A DNA stretch of 64,000 nucleotides from an uncultured Clostridia bacterium. GTDB taxonomy: Bacteria > Bacillota > Clostridia > TANB77 > CAG-508. The notes under the pieces are model-generated. The model was given only the letters and a program-made list of their open reading frames with translations. It did not search any database and was not told where the DNA came from. The first letter of the stretch is position 1. Each line of letters starts with the position of its first letter. Both the position numbers and the translations under genes were made by a program. Below, in pieces: positions 27,701 to 35,694 of the stretch. The stretch lies in NCBI GenBank assembly GCA_934162535.1, contig CAKPJC010000008.1:1-64000 (forward strand), written 5' to 3'.

Positions 27701-28066
27701 GCAGATGTAAAAGTAGTAAAATTACATGATAAAAATCTTGAAAAAGGACAATCATCAATAATTCCTGCATATATTGATAAAGAGGGGAATCTTAGTAGCA
27801 AAAAAACAAATGGAGTAACAAAAGAACAATTTGCAGACTTACAGAAATATATGTACAAAATAATAAAAGAAATATCAAAAGAAATATTAGAGGGGAATAT
27901 TGAACTAAAACCATATTATAAAAATAAAAAAACACCATGTAAATATTGTGAATATAAAAGTATTTGTAATTTTAATATGGATGGATGTGAGAACCAATAT
28001 AATTATATAGATAAGAAAGCAAAAGATGAAATTTTAGGTAAAATAAAAGATGAAATTAATAAGTAA
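24719..28066 (+). CDS. addB: ATP-dependent helicase/nuclease subunit B (AddB)
   Basis: AddB pairs with AddA to resect double-strand breaks for RecA. Walker A GRAGTGKS lies at residues 8-15. The C-terminal RecB-type nuclease has the GKIDRID and RIIDYKSSIKNID motifs, then QIQLLTYLDAV. Four cysteines fit the AddB iron-sulphur cluster: one in RSCPFSYY (about residue 758) and three in CKYCEYKSIC (about 1073-1082). The 1,115-residue length is normal. ATG 24719 is used because GGAAAGGA precedes it; an ATG at 24701 lies ahead of that site. Unusually, addA does not follow; pgeF does. Confidence 0.93.
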   Translation: MGLRIIYGRAGTGKSEYCYNEIAKTNEDIIIITPEQFSFTAETKLMEKIKTQAVLNAEVITLSRMAYRVKNEIGEKNKTNLSNCGKAMLIYSILNNKRKELKFLGKTDENIELVETAITEFKKHGINVEKIKQEIEAQEDIYLKNKLQDMYLIYGEFEKQISGKYIDETDLLTILAENVDKVDQFKGKTVYIDEFSGFTNQEYEVIKKLIKISKQVTITICTDELHEIKKPDTDIFYSNQVTINKILDIAKQCTVKVEEIKLEETHRYRTSELKHLESNLYENRYKKYEEKVKNIEMFLAKNQYSELEKVANMILKLVREKNYRYKDITIITKNISTYANLARAIFAQYGIPIFIDENRDLSQNIVIQYVLSILEVFSKNWSYDAIFNYIKTGFLDIDEDDIFKIEKYCLKWGITHNKWKKEFVYGKQEEKDKSEIERLEEIRKNIVNPLIKLKEEINKNSTAENISKQIYQFLIEQNIEEKINEKIQNLMDIGQIDIANEYKNSIKTIIEILDEIVLVFKDDKITIDKYVKILKVGFKNSSLTKIPGTQDQVILGDTDRSRSHKVKAIFIIGLNDGNFPSVHKDEGFFNDIDRQKLKEDGIELAKGTIDLLYEDNFNIYKAFTTAEEKLCLLYSSSDMQGKSLRPSMLINKIKKIYPKIVEKSDIIESENEILNEIATYKKLINNINDLKEQNKMDDLWYYIYRYYENSEKWNARLENDLKGIDYTNKPEEIEKQNIEKLYGNKLTTSISKLEKHRSCPFSYYLKYGLKIKPQEQLKIQTINTGTFIHEIIDEFFTEIKEKGIELEQITDEEVEKVIDKIIDEKLGQGKNYIFTSTAKYKVLVLRLKRIIKKALKYIIETIVQSRFKVLGTELEFGEKGKYKPIILTLENGKQVEIIGKIDRIDTAQNEDGKYLRIIDYKSSIKNIDLNEVYAGIQIQLLTYLDAVCREEELQPAGILYFNMLEQIIKADKRMSPEKIEEKIKANFKMKGLILADVKVVKLHDKNLEKGQSSIIPAYIDKEGNLSSKKTNGVTKEQFADLQKYMYKIIKEISKEILEGNIELKPYYKNKKTPCKYCEYKSICNFNMDGCENQYNYIDKKAKDEILGKIKDEINK

Positions 28067-28077
28067 GGGGGAATATA

Positions 28078-28902
28078 ATGGATTTATCAAATGAAAACAT
28101 CATACATGTCAAGATAGACAATATAGAATATTTACAATTCAGAAAATTACTTGAATATAAAGACAGAATAAATCATGCATACAGCATAGGGATAGACAGA
28201 AATTATAGAACTGTTTATTCAGATGAGAAAAAATATAGAAAAGCAATAAATGATTATAAGGAGCTATGTAATGAGCTTGAAGAAAATTATATTAACATTG
28301 TAAAGCCAAATCAGTCACATACTAAGAATGTTCAAGTTGTAAATAAAAAAATAAAATTAGAACAACCTGATGTGAATTTGGAAGAATATACTGAAATAGA
28401 TGGATTAATCACAAATAAGAGAAATATTATGTTAGCAACAACAAATGCAGACTGTATATTATTATTATTTTTTGACCCGGTAAAAAAAGTAATTGCAAAT
28501 GTTCATTCAGGGTGGAAAGGAACTGTACAAAGAATATCAACAGAGACCGTAAAAAAAATGATAGAAATATATAAATGTAATCCACAAGATATAATATGTT
28601 GTATATGTCCAAGTATTAGGAAATGTCACTTTGAAGTAAGAAGAGATGTATATGAACTTTTTTACAATGAGTTCAAGGAACTAAAAGATATAGAAAACAT
28701 AATAACAAAAAAAGAAAATGAAGATAAGTGGTTAATTGATACAGTTAAAATAAATCAAATTATTTTAGAAGAGATAGGACTTAAAAAAGAAAATATTATA
28801 GACTCAGGAATATGTAGTGTATGCAATTCCTCAAAAATACACTCTTATAGAGCTGAAAAAGAAGGTTATGGACTAAATACTGCACTTATAGAAATAAAAT
28901 AA
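28078..28902 (+). CDS. pgeF: Peptidoglycan editing factor PgeF / multicopper polyphenol oxidase family
   Basis: PgeF proteins (YfiH/YlmD) correct misincorporated residues in peptidoglycan precursors; older annotation calls them polyphenol oxidases. Metal-site motifs visible are ATTNADCILLLFFD (Cys about residue 125) and NVHSGWKGT (His about 143). Later motifs are CPSIRKCHFEV and the terminal CSVCNSSKIHSYR. The 274-residue length is normal. It starts 11 bases after addB with GGGGGAATATA as ribosome binding site, so it is probably co-transcribed, and it is followed by another peptidoglycan-related gene. Confidence 0.9.
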   Translation: MDLSNENIIHVKIDNIEYLQFRKLLEYKDRINHAYSIGIDRNYRTVYSDEKKYRKAINDYKELCNELEENYINIVKPNQSHTKNVQVVNKKIKLEQPDVNLEEYTEIDGLITNKRNIMLATTNADCILLLFFDPVKKVIANVHSGWKGTVQRISTETVKKMIEIYKCNPQDIICCICPSIRKCHFEVRRDVYELFYNEFKELKDIENIITKKENEDKWLIDTVKINQIILEEIGLKKENIIDSGICSVCNSSKIHSYRAEKEGYGLNTALIEIK

Positions 28903-28923
28903 AGAAAGGGAGAGTAAGTAAGT

Positions 28924-29844
28924 ATGATAATACCAGAGAAATTAAATAAAGGAGATACAATTGGAATAATAGCACCATCAAACCCAATAATAGATGAAAA
29001 TGTTGAAGAAGTAGAAAAAGCAAAGGAAATAATACAAAAGCTAGGATATAAAGTAAAATATTCAAGAAATTTTTTTGATAATACAAATGGATATAGTAGT
29101 ACAGCAGAACTAAAAGCAGAAGATATAAATGAGATGTTTGCCGATAATGAAGTCAAAATGATATGGTGTGCAAAGGGTGGAGAAAACAGTAATTCGACAT
29201 TTGATTATATTGATTATGAATTAATAAAACATAATCCTAAGATAATATGTGGATATAGTGATATAACATCAATTACAAATGTTATATCACAAAGAACTGG
29301 ACTTGTTACCTTTAGTGGAACTAATTTTAAAACAATTGCAACAGATGAAACAGAATATAGTTTGAGAGAAGCGAGAAAAAGATTTGAACAAGGAAACTTA
29401 GAATTGGGAACACCTCTAGATAAATATTTAACAATAAGAAGCGGATATGCTGATGGAGCTCTAATTGGTGGTAATTTAAGCTTGATGAGAGGACTTGTTG
29501 CAGGAAAATATGCAGTTGATTTTAGAGATAAAATATTATTTATTGAAGAACTTGGAATGGAAACAGGACCGGCACTTGTAAGTAATCATTTATATTATAT
29601 GAAACAAAATGGAATATTTGATCAAATAAAAGGAATATGGGTTGGTAATTATACACATGAAAGTCAAATAACATTAGAAGATATAATACTTGATACATTA
29701 AGAGATGAGTATAGATTTCCAATTATCAAATCAGAAAACTTTGGGCACATAGAAAGAAAAACAGTTATACCTATTGGAACAAGGGCGGTAATAGATACAA
29801 GTAAAGAAATAAAAATACAACTTGTAGAAAGATGTGTGTTGTAA
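28924..29844 (+). CDS. S66 family LD-carboxypeptidase / MccF-like peptidase
   Basis: S66 enzymes are serine peptidases that trim muropeptides (LdcA) or inactivate microcin C-like compounds (MccF). The nucleophile is S112 in GYSDIT. Upstream, IWCAKGGENSN is the MccF-like version of the oxyanion segment. The Glu/His partners lie in FIEELGMETGPALVSN and SENFGHIERK. The 306-residue length fits. The gene is third in the addB-pgeF unit with AAGGGAG before the ATG. Whether it recycles cell wall or gives self-protection cannot be told from sequence. Confidence 0.88.
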   Translation: MIIPEKLNKGDTIGIIAPSNPIIDENVEEVEKAKEIIQKLGYKVKYSRNFFDNTNGYSSTAELKAEDINEMFADNEVKMIWCAKGGENSNSTFDYIDYELIKHNPKIICGYSDITSITNVISQRTGLVTFSGTNFKTIATDETEYSLREARKRFEQGNLELGTPLDKYLTIRSGYADGALIGGNLSLMRGLVAGKYAVDFRDKILFIEELGMETGPALVSNHLYYMKQNGIFDQIKGIWVGNYTHESQITLEDIILDTLRDEYRFPIIKSENFGHIERKTVIPIGTRAVIDTSKEIKIQLVERCVL

Positions 29845-29887
29845 ATTTAAAAATGTGAAACAATTAAATAAAAAATTGCTCAAACTA

Positions 29888-29915
29888 TTGATTTTTCACG
29901 AAAATGTGATATAAT
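29888..29915 (+). promoter_or_regulatory. Promoter for rpsB-tsf
   Basis: TTGATT (29888-29893), a 16-base spacer, and TATAAT (29910-29915). A leader of about 120 bases follows with a ctttgg/ccaaag hairpin before the rpsB ribosome binding site. Confidence 0.75.
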
Positions 29916-30037
29916 AGTTAGCGTAAAAAACACATAAAGAATAGTTTAAGAGGAAGTGCTTTGGAAAATAATCATACCAAAGTCCAAATAAATGATAAAA
30001 CTTTATGGAAGTTAAAACAAAAAGGGAGGAATTTAAA

Positions 30038-30811
30038 ATGGCAGTAGTTGCAATGAAACAATTACTAGAAGCAGGTGTTCACTTTGGACATCAAACAAGA
30101 AGATGGGATCCAAGAATGGCAGAATACATATTCCAAGCTAGAAATGGTATTCATATCATCGACTTACAAAAAGCTTCAAAGAAAATTGATGAAGCATATG
30201 AATTCATCAAAGAACAAGTAGAAGAAGGAAAAACAGTTCTATTTGTAGGAACAAAAAAACAAGCTCAAGAATGCATGAAAGATGCAGCAATAAAGAGTGG
30301 AATGTACTATATTGATCAAAGATGGTTAGGAGGAATGTTAACAAACTTTGATACAATCCAAAAAAGAATTAAAAGACTAAAAGATCTTGAAACAATGGAA
30401 CAAGACGGTACATTTGATGTATTACCTAAAAAAGAAGTAATAATATTAAAGAAAGAAATGGAAAAACTAGAAAAAAACCTTGGAGGAATAAAAGATATGG
30501 ACAAACTTCCAGGCGTAATATTCCTAGTAGACCCTAAAAAAGAAAGAATAGCAATATTAGAAGCTAAAAAATTAAACATACCAGTAGTAGGTATAGTAGA
30601 TACAAACTGCAATCCAGAAGAATTAGATTACCCAATTCCAGGAAATGATGATGCAATAAGAGCAGTAAAATTAATAGCAGATGTTATGGCAAATGCTATA
30701 ATAGAAGGAAAACAAGGGGAAAGCCTTGAACCAGCTGAAGAACAAAACATAGAAGAAGAAGCAGAAACAATGGAACAAGTAGTTAGCGAATCTGACGAAA
30801 AAGCAGAATAA
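30038..30811 (+). CDS. rpsB: 30S ribosomal protein S2
   Basis: S2 binds late in 30S assembly at the platform/head junction and bridges S1 in many bacteria. The start MAVVAMKQLLEAGVHFGHQTRRWDP (given in part) is diagnostic, as are IDLQKASKKI, FVGTKKQAQ, QRWLGGMLTNF and the GIVDTNCNPEELDYPIPGND block. ATG 30038 has AAAGGGAGGA in front; the frame remains open upstream to 30005 but without a ribosome binding site. The C terminus is a Glu-rich extension. tsf follows after a small hairpin, as in most bacteria. Confidence 0.97.
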   Translation: MAVVAMKQLLEAGVHFGHQTRRWDPRMAEYIFQARNGIHIIDLQKASKKIDEAYEFIKEQVEEGKTVLFVGTKKQAQECMKDAAIKSGMYYIDQRWLGGMLTNFDTIQKRIKRLKDLETMEQDGTFDVLPKKEVIILKKEMEKLEKNLGGIKDMDKLPGVIFLVDPKKERIAILEAKKLNIPVVGIVDTNCNPEELDYPIPGNDDAIRAVKLIADVMANAIIEGKQGESLEPAEEQNIEEEAETMEQVVSESDEKAE

Positions 30812-30819
30812 TAAAAAAC

Positions 30820-30849
30820 AAAGAGTAGGGCTTACTGCTCTACTCTTTT
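30820..30849 (+). terminator. Intercistronic hairpin rpsB-tsf, partial terminator
   Basis: aaagagtag (30820-30828) with ctactcttt (30840-30848), followed by only a few T. It probably lowers read-through or stabilises the upstream message (inference). Confidence 0.6.
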
Positions 30850-30871
30850 AAAAATAAAGGAGGAAAATAAA

Positions 30872-31744
30872 ATGATTACAGCTTCATTAGTAAAAGAACT
30901 AAGAGAAAAAACAGGAGCAGGAATGATGGACTGCAAAAAAGTATTAACAGAAACAGATGGAGACCTAGAAAAAGCAGCAGAACTATTAAGAGAAAGAGGA
31001 ATAGCAAAAGCAGCTAAAAAATCTGGAAGAATTGCAGCAGAAGGATTAGTTGAAGCATATGTTTCAGAAGATGGAAAAGTTGGAGCAGTAGTAGAGGTTA
31101 ATGCAGAAACAGACTTTGTTGCAAAAAATGAAGAATTCAAAAAATTTGTAATGGATGTTGCAAAACAAGTAGTAGAAAACAATCCAAAAACTGTAGAAGA
31201 TTTATTAGCAGAACCTTCAATAGCTGAAAGTGGAAAAACAGTAAATGAAGTATTAGTTGAAAAAATAGCAACAATTGGAGAAAACATGTCAATAAGAAGA
31301 TTTGCTAGATTTGAAACAGACGGACTAGTAGAAAAATACATACATGGAGATGGAAAAATAGCAGTATTAGTAAACATGAAAAATGGAAGCAAAGAATTAG
31401 CTAAAGACATCTGTATGCAAATAGCAGCTGCAAGACCTGAATATGTAAATAGGGAAGAAGTCCCAGCTGATAGAATAGAAAAAGAAAAAGAAATATTAAA
31501 ACAACAAACAATAAATGAAGGAAAGCCAGAAGCTATAGCAGAAAAAGTAGTTATGGGAAGAATAAACAAATTCTATGAAGAAATATGTTTAGTAGATCAA
31601 GAATTTGTAAAAGATCCAAGCCAAAAAGTATCACAAGTACTAAAAGATGCAACAGTTGTGGAATTTGCAAGATTTGAAAAGGGTGAAGGAATCGAGAAAA
31701 AAGAAGAGAACTTTGCTGAAGAAGTTATGAAACAATTACAATAA
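30872..31744 (+). CDS. tsf: Translation elongation factor Ts
   Basis: EF-Ts is the nucleotide exchange factor for EF-Tu. The N-terminal UBA-like module has VKELREKTGAGMMDCKKVL. The core contains VEVNAETDFVAKN, the EF-Tu contact region, and DICMQIAAARPEYV. The 290-residue length is typical. ATG 30872 follows AAAGGAGG. A terminator follows the stop codon. It is co-transcribed with rpsB. Confidence 0.97.
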   Translation: MITASLVKELREKTGAGMMDCKKVLTETDGDLEKAAELLRERGIAKAAKKSGRIAAEGLVEAYVSEDGKVGAVVEVNAETDFVAKNEEFKKFVMDVAKQVVENNPKTVEDLLAEPSIAESGKTVNEVLVEKIATIGENMSIRRFARFETDGLVEKYIHGDGKIAVLVNMKNGSKELAKDICMQIAAARPEYVNREEVPADRIEKEKEILKQQTINEGKPEAIAEKVVMGRINKFYEEICLVDQEFVKDPSQKVSQVLKDATVVEFARFEKGEGIEKKEENFAEEVMKQLQ

Positions 31745-31750
31745 AAGTAT

Positions 31751-31789
31751 AAAAAGAGAGAATTAGAAATTAAACTAGTTCTCTTTTTA
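31751..31789 (+). terminator. Intrinsic terminator of rpsB-tsf
   Basis: aaaaagagagaa arm (31751-31762) pairs with ttctcttttt (31779-31788) with a small bulge. Confidence 0.75.
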
Positions 31790-31928
31790 TATAATAGGAA
31801 AGTATTACTTCCACATTATATAAAAAGCTTCAATTGTTTGCCCTTTGAGATTTTCTCATATTAGCTGTAAACTCAAATTAGGCGAGAACAAATCAAACAA
31901 AAATTTTCGGTTTTTCTTATTTGTTTCT
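31787..31928 (+). repeat. Dispersed intergenic element, copy 2
   Basis: Same layout as copy 1 and again directly behind a terminator. A TATATAAT...ATTATATA head is followed by AAAAAGCT, then the exactly conserved CCCTTTGAGATTTTCTC, then ACTCAAAT, GGCGAGAACAAATCAAA and a TTTTTCTTATTT tail. Conservation is concentrated in these boxes while linkers differ, which suggests constraint rather than a fresh duplication. Confidence 0.65.
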
Positions 31929-31991
31929 GCAAAATAGCTTTCTTTTTGAAATTATGTATGCTATAATATCATGGGAATGAGGTGCAAAAAA

Positions 31992-32747
31992 ATGAAATTA
32001 ATATCATGGAATGTAAACGGAATAAGAGCATGTTTGACAAAAGGATTTTCAGACTTTTTTAAACAAGCAGACGCAGACGTATTTTGCCTACAGGAAACAA
32101 AATGTCAACAAGGACAAGTGGAACTTGAATTTGAAGGATACAAAAGTTATTGGAATAGTGCAGAAAAAAAAGGATATTCAGGCACAGCAATATTTACAAG
32201 AAAAAAACCAATAAATGTAATATATGGGATAGGCAAAGAGGAACATGATAAAGAAGGAAGAGTAATAACACTTGAATTTGAAAACTATTATATAGTAACG
32301 ATATATACACCAAACTCTAAAAAAGAATTAGAAAGATTAGCATATAGAATGGAATGGGAAGATGAAATAAGAAAATATTTGTTACATCTTAATGAAAAAA
32401 AGCCTGTAATAATGTGTGGAGACCTAAATGTTGCACACAAAGAGATAGACTTAAAAAATCCAAAAACAAATAGAAGAAATGCGGGATTTACTGATGAAGA
32501 GAGAAACAAAATGACAGAACTACTAAATGCAGGATTTACAGATACATTTAGATATGTATACCCAGAAAAAACGGAAAGTTACACATGGTGGTCATATATA
32601 GGACAAGCTAGGACGAGAAATGCAGGATGGAGAATAGACTATTTTATAACATCAAAGCAAATAGAAAAGAAAATAAAAGATGCGATAATCTATTCGGAAA
32701 TATATGGAAGCGACCATTGTCCAGTGGGGTTAGAAATAGAAATATAG
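31992..32747 (+). CDS. exoA: Exodeoxyribonuclease III / AP endonuclease
   Basis: This enzyme of base excision repair cleaves at abasic sites and has 3'-5' exonuclease activity. Catalytic motifs are WNVNGIRA, QETK, YTPNSK, GDLNVAHKEIDL, WRIDYF and SDHCPV. The 251-residue length is usual. ATG 31992 is chosen over 31971 because GAGGTG (31979-31984) lies seven bases upstream. A TATAAT-like box at 31962-31967 is present without a clear -35. The next gene starts 10 bases after the stop. Confidence 0.95.
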   Translation: MKLISWNVNGIRACLTKGFSDFFKQADADVFCLQETKCQQGQVELEFEGYKSYWNSAEKKGYSGTAIFTRKKPINVIYGIGKEEHDKEGRVITLEFENYYIVTIYTPNSKKELERLAYRMEWEDEIRKYLLHLNEKKPVIMCGDLNVAHKEIDLKNPKTNRRNAGFTDEERNKMTELLNAGFTDTFRYVYPEKTESYTWWSYIGQARTRNAGWRIDYFITSKQIEKKIKDAIIYSEIYGSDHCPVGLEIEI

Positions 32748-32757
32748 GAGGAAAAAA

Positions 32758-33921
32758 ATGAAAGAATTAAGAAAGAACTTTTCAAAATGGATGTATTGGT
32801 TTATATTAGCAGTTGCTATAATAATTGTATACAAATTTTTTGATAACTTTACTGCTATAGGAGAAGCGATAGGTAAATTCTTTGATGTAATTGAGCCATT
32901 CTTACTAGGAATATTAATAGCATATTTATTATATATACCAGCATCAAGAATAGAAAAAAGAATAGAAAAATCTAAATCAAAATTCATAAAAAACAAAGCA
33001 AGAGGGTTGAGCGTCTTAGTTACGTTTGTACTTGCAGTTGTTCTTATATTAATACTTGTAAATTGCATATTACCAATTGTAACAGAAAGTATTATGGAAT
33101 TAATGAACAATTTCCAGATGTATTGGAATACAGCGGTAAATAAATTAAGTTCACTACCAGAAGATTCTATATTAAAAAATGACAAGGTAACAGAAGCAAT
33201 ACAAAGCCTTGGAAATGGACTTCAAGAAATAGATTTCAAACAATATGTTAATCCAGAAAGATTAACAACTTATGTGAAAAGTGTGCTAGGAGTTGCAACA
33301 GGAATATTTGATATGTTTGTAACAATTATAGTATCAATTTATATATTACTAGAAAGAGCACACATAATAAGATTTTTCAAAAAACTTGGATATGCAATAT
33401 TTGATAAAAAAGTATGCCAAAAGGTTGCAGAATATTTTAATAGTACAAATAAAATATTTTTCAAATTTATAAGTAGTCAATTGCTAGATGCAGTTATAGT
33501 TGGTATATTAGTAACAATTGCTATGTCTATAATCGGAGTAAGATATGCTATTTTACTTGGATTTATGATAGGACTATTTAATGTTATTCCATATTTTGGA
33601 GCAATTGTAGCAGTTGCAATAAGTATATTAATCACACTTATAACAGGTGGAATATCACAAACAATAATAATGGCTATTGCGGTAATTATTTTACAACAAA
33701 TAGACTCAAACATAATAAACCCAAAAATAATAGGAAATTCATTAGAAATGAGTCCACTACTAGTAATATTTTCAGTAACAGTGGGTGGGGCATATTTTGG
33801 AGTATTAGGAATGTTCCTTGCAGTTCCAGTAGCGGCTGTATTGAAAATATTAATAAATGATTACATAGATTATAAAAATTCAAAAAAGGAAAAAATTGAA
33901 AAAATATTCAAAAGCTATTGA
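32758..33921 (+). CDS. AI-2E family transporter (PF01594 type)
   Basis: The 387-residue integral membrane protein has a hydrophobic pair near the N terminus (about 12-30 and 40-62), a span at about 85-108, a soluble middle, and a cluster of four or five C-terminal spans. Family-typical stretches include the GLFNVIPYFGAIVA segment and QQIDSNIINPKIIGNSLEMSPLLVI. Members export autoinducer-2-like molecules or act as ion antiporters; the substrate here is unknown. It is probably co-transcribed with exoA. Confidence 0.92.
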   Translation: MKELRKNFSKWMYWFILAVAIIIVYKFFDNFTAIGEAIGKFFDVIEPFLLGILIAYLLYIPASRIEKRIEKSKSKFIKNKARGLSVLVTFVLAVVLILILVNCILPIVTESIMELMNNFQMYWNTAVNKLSSLPEDSILKNDKVTEAIQSLGNGLQEIDFKQYVNPERLTTYVKSVLGVATGIFDMFVTIIVSIYILLERAHIIRFFKKLGYAIFDKKVCQKVAEYFNSTNKIFFKFISSQLLDAVIVGILVTIAMSIIGVRYAILLGFMIGLFNVIPYFGAIVAVAISILITLITGGISQTIIMAIAVIILQQIDSNIINPKIIGNSLEMSPLLVIFSVTVGGAYFGVLGMFLAVPVAAVLKILINDYIDYKNSKKEKIEKIFKSY

Positions 33922-33946
33922 AAAAGAAGTAAATAAATGGTAGTAT

Positions 33947-33981
33947 ATTCTCATACTGTTTTTACGGTATGAGAATAATTT
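33947..33981 (+). terminator. Terminator of exoA / AI-2E unit
   Basis: attctcatac (33947-33956) with gtatgagaat (33967-33976), then AATTTTAT. Confidence 0.65.
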
Positions 33982-34142
33982 TATGTCTAAAACTATTTAC
34001 AAAAATTGAAAAATTAAATTCAATGAATTAAAATCTAATAAAGTCAAATAATATATATATAATGTTAAATGTGTATATATGCGAGTATATTTACTAAAGA
34101 GAAATAGGAGCAGAAAATGTTAAGATGAGAGGAAAGATTATT

Positions 34143-34430
34143 ATGGAAAGTCAAATGACACAAAAAATTGAACAATTTTTTACCAATGCAAGGAAAAAAT
34201 ATGTAAGAATTAATCAAACAGGATTCATAATGAGTCAAAATTTTATAAACATGCCGATATGCATAATTCATGATGATATATTGAATTTAAGAGACGAAAA
34301 AAGACATGAGTTTATATCTATAAATTTGAACCAAGTGTATAAATTAGAAATAAGGAGAAATAAACTAATTCTATTTTTAGATAATGATATTGAATTAAAA
34401 ATAGAGATGATTGATAAAATTCATCTCTAA
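34143..34430 (+). CDS. Small hypothetical protein (95 aa)
   Basis: Not recognised. The product begins MESQMTQKIEQFF and has a mixed alpha/beta composition with no membrane span. It contains the segment EFISINLNQVYKLEIRRNKLILFLDND. ATG 34143 is selected because AGAGGAAAG lies about 7 bases before it; an earlier ATG at 34125 has no such site. It stands alone and is convergent with a minus-strand ribbon-helix-helix gene that ends 14 bases away. Confidence 0.6.
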   Translation: MESQMTQKIEQFFTNARKKYVRINQTGFIMSQNFINMPICIIHDDILNLRDEKRHEFISINLNQVYKLEIRRNKLILFLDNDIELKIEMIDKIHL

Positions 34431-34444
34431 TATTATTAAAAAGC

Positions 34445-34645
34445 TTAGTTTCTTAATTTATCCAACGTTGATGCATCTAGTTCATCTAAATTATCTAAAC
34501 TAAATTCTAATAATGAAATAATAGTCTTATTAAAGGATAAATTTTTTATATTTGCTAAGTTTTGTATATCTTCAACAATGTTTTCTGGTAAACGAAGTGT
34601 TTTACTAACACCACTGTGGTTCTCTGGTATTTTTAACTTATTCAT
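34445..34645 (-). CDS. Ribbon-helix-helix (CopG/Arc-type) DNA-binding protein
   Basis: This is a 66-residue protein. SKTLRLPENIVEDIQNLAN resembles the beta strand and first helix of RHH regulators, followed by a second helix SFNKTIISLLEFSLDNL. Proteins of this type bind DNA as dimers and often serve as antitoxins or plasmid/phage repressors. No toxin-like gene adjoins it on the same strand; the convergent 95-residue gene is the only candidate partner. The ribosome binding site is AAGGAGG. Confidence 0.65.
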   Translation of the reverse strand: MNKLKIPENHSGVSKTLRLPENIVEDIQNLANIKNLSFNKTIISLLEFSLDNLDELDASTLDKLRN

Positions 34646-34680
34646 GTAATGCCTCCTTATGCAATCATTTTATAATAGAA

Positions 34681-34716
34681 AACAAAATAAATATGCACCC
34701 ATTTTGAGGTGCATAT
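34681..34716 (-). terminator. Terminator of the minus-strand exporter gene
   Basis: atatgcacc (34691-34699) with ggtgcatat (34708-34716); in the minus direction it is followed by TTATTTTGTT. Confidence 0.7.
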
Positions 34717-34741
34717 GTTTATTATAATGCATAAGGATTAA

Positions 34742-35305
34742 TTATCCTTTTGTTTTTTTCTTTTTGAATATCGAAAATAATATAATTGCTAATAATACAA
34801 CAATTATTGCAATAACTCCAGTCCAACCTAGTGTAGAAACAAGTTTACTTCCTAATGACATTATTATTCCTGCTAGTACAACTCCAAGTGCTACAGCCGT
34901 AATACTTGTTTTGAATCCAAGGTTTAAAATACTAGCAACGAGAGTTCCTGTCCATGCACCAGTACCAGGTAATGGAATGCCTACAAATAATAGTAATGCC
35001 CAAAATGTACCTTTTGTTCCAGCAGATTCTTTTAATTTATTTCCACCTTTTTCACCTTTTTCTAAACACCATGTAAAGAATTTTTTTGTATATTTTTTAT
35101 CTTTTCCCCATTCAAGTACCTTTCTTGCAAACAGATAGATTATTGGAACAGGTAACATATTTCCTATTATTGCTATTGGATAATATAAAAATATATCTAA
35201 GCCTAGCCCTTCTGCAATAGGAATCGCACCTCTTAATTCTATTATAGGTACCATAGACACTACAAAAACTATTAGATATTTTATGATTAATGGTAATCCT
35301 GCCAT
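34742..35305 (-). CDS. Small multi-drug export family protein (COG2426 type)
   Basis: The 187-residue membrane protein has four or five hydrophobic spans. The conserved VPIIELRGAIPIAEGLGL near the N terminus and VGIPLPGTGAWTGTLVA in the middle are family marks. Despite the family name, the transported compounds are not established. The gene has a good promoter (minus strand) and AGGAGG ribosome binding site, and stands alone. Confidence 0.88.
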   Translation of the reverse strand: MAGLPLIIKYLIVFVVSMVPIIELRGAIPIAEGLGLDIFLYYPIAIIGNMLPVPIIYLFARKVLEWGKDKKYTKKFFTWCLEKGEKGGNKLKESAGTKGTFWALLLFVGIPLPGTGAWTGTLVASILNLGFKTSITAVALGVVLAGIIMSLGSKLVSTLGWTGVIAIIVVLLAIILFSIFKKKKTKG

Positions 35306-35333
35306 AAATGACCTCCTAAATTTAACTTATATT

Positions 35334-35361
35334 ATTTTACTATAAAGTATAGAAAAGTCAA
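35334..35361 (-). promoter_or_regulatory. Promoter for the small multi-drug export gene
   Basis: Minus strand TTGACT (35361-35356), 16 bases, and TAAAAT (35339-35334). Confidence 0.7.
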
Positions 35362-35472
35362 GGAAATATAACTAAAAAGTTTTATTTTTAACAAAAAAGT
35401 TATTTCACATTTGAGAAATAAAATAAAAGCTAAAAATTTCTGGAAAAAGCTTCCGAAAATGCTGGAAATCAA

Positions 35473-35502
35473 TTGACAAGCAGTGTTAAAATATGGTATA
35501 AT
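35473..35502 (+). promoter_or_regulatory. Strong promoter for rpoBC
   Basis: Perfect TTGACA (35473-35478) and TATAAT (35497-35502), 18-base spacer. Confidence 0.85.
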
Positions 35503-35694
35503 ATAGGATGTATATTTACGAAAAAATATTAATTCAGGAGAAATTAGAAAAATAAGAATTATATGCACGAAAATAAAGTGGAAGAAATTGTAAAGCAGAC
35601 AAAATCCGAAGCCTTACGGAAGTGCATATCAAGAAGGGATTTTTCTAAAAAGTTTTTTTTACATCTGCTTAAAATATTTTAAGGAGTGATTTAT
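35503..35694 (+). promoter_or_regulatory. Long structured rpoB leader
   Basis: The leader is about 185 bases. GCAGA (35595-35599) can pair with TCTGC (35664-35668). Inside, AAATCC with GGATTT and a small TCCG/CGGA hairpin can form. A run of eight T (35653-35660) stands between the inner and outer stems, which gives an attenuator-like shape before the ribosome binding site. No known leader family is assigned. Confidence 0.5.

Noticed and set aside
29916..30037. Possible riboswitch in the rpsB leader
   Set aside because: Only one short hairpin is seen and no known aptamer motif; left as an ordinary leader.
34125..34645. The convergent 95-residue gene and the ribbon-helix-helix gene as a toxin-antitoxin pair
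   Set aside because: Such pairs are normally in one operon on the same strand; here the genes converge, and the 95-residue protein has no toxin motif.
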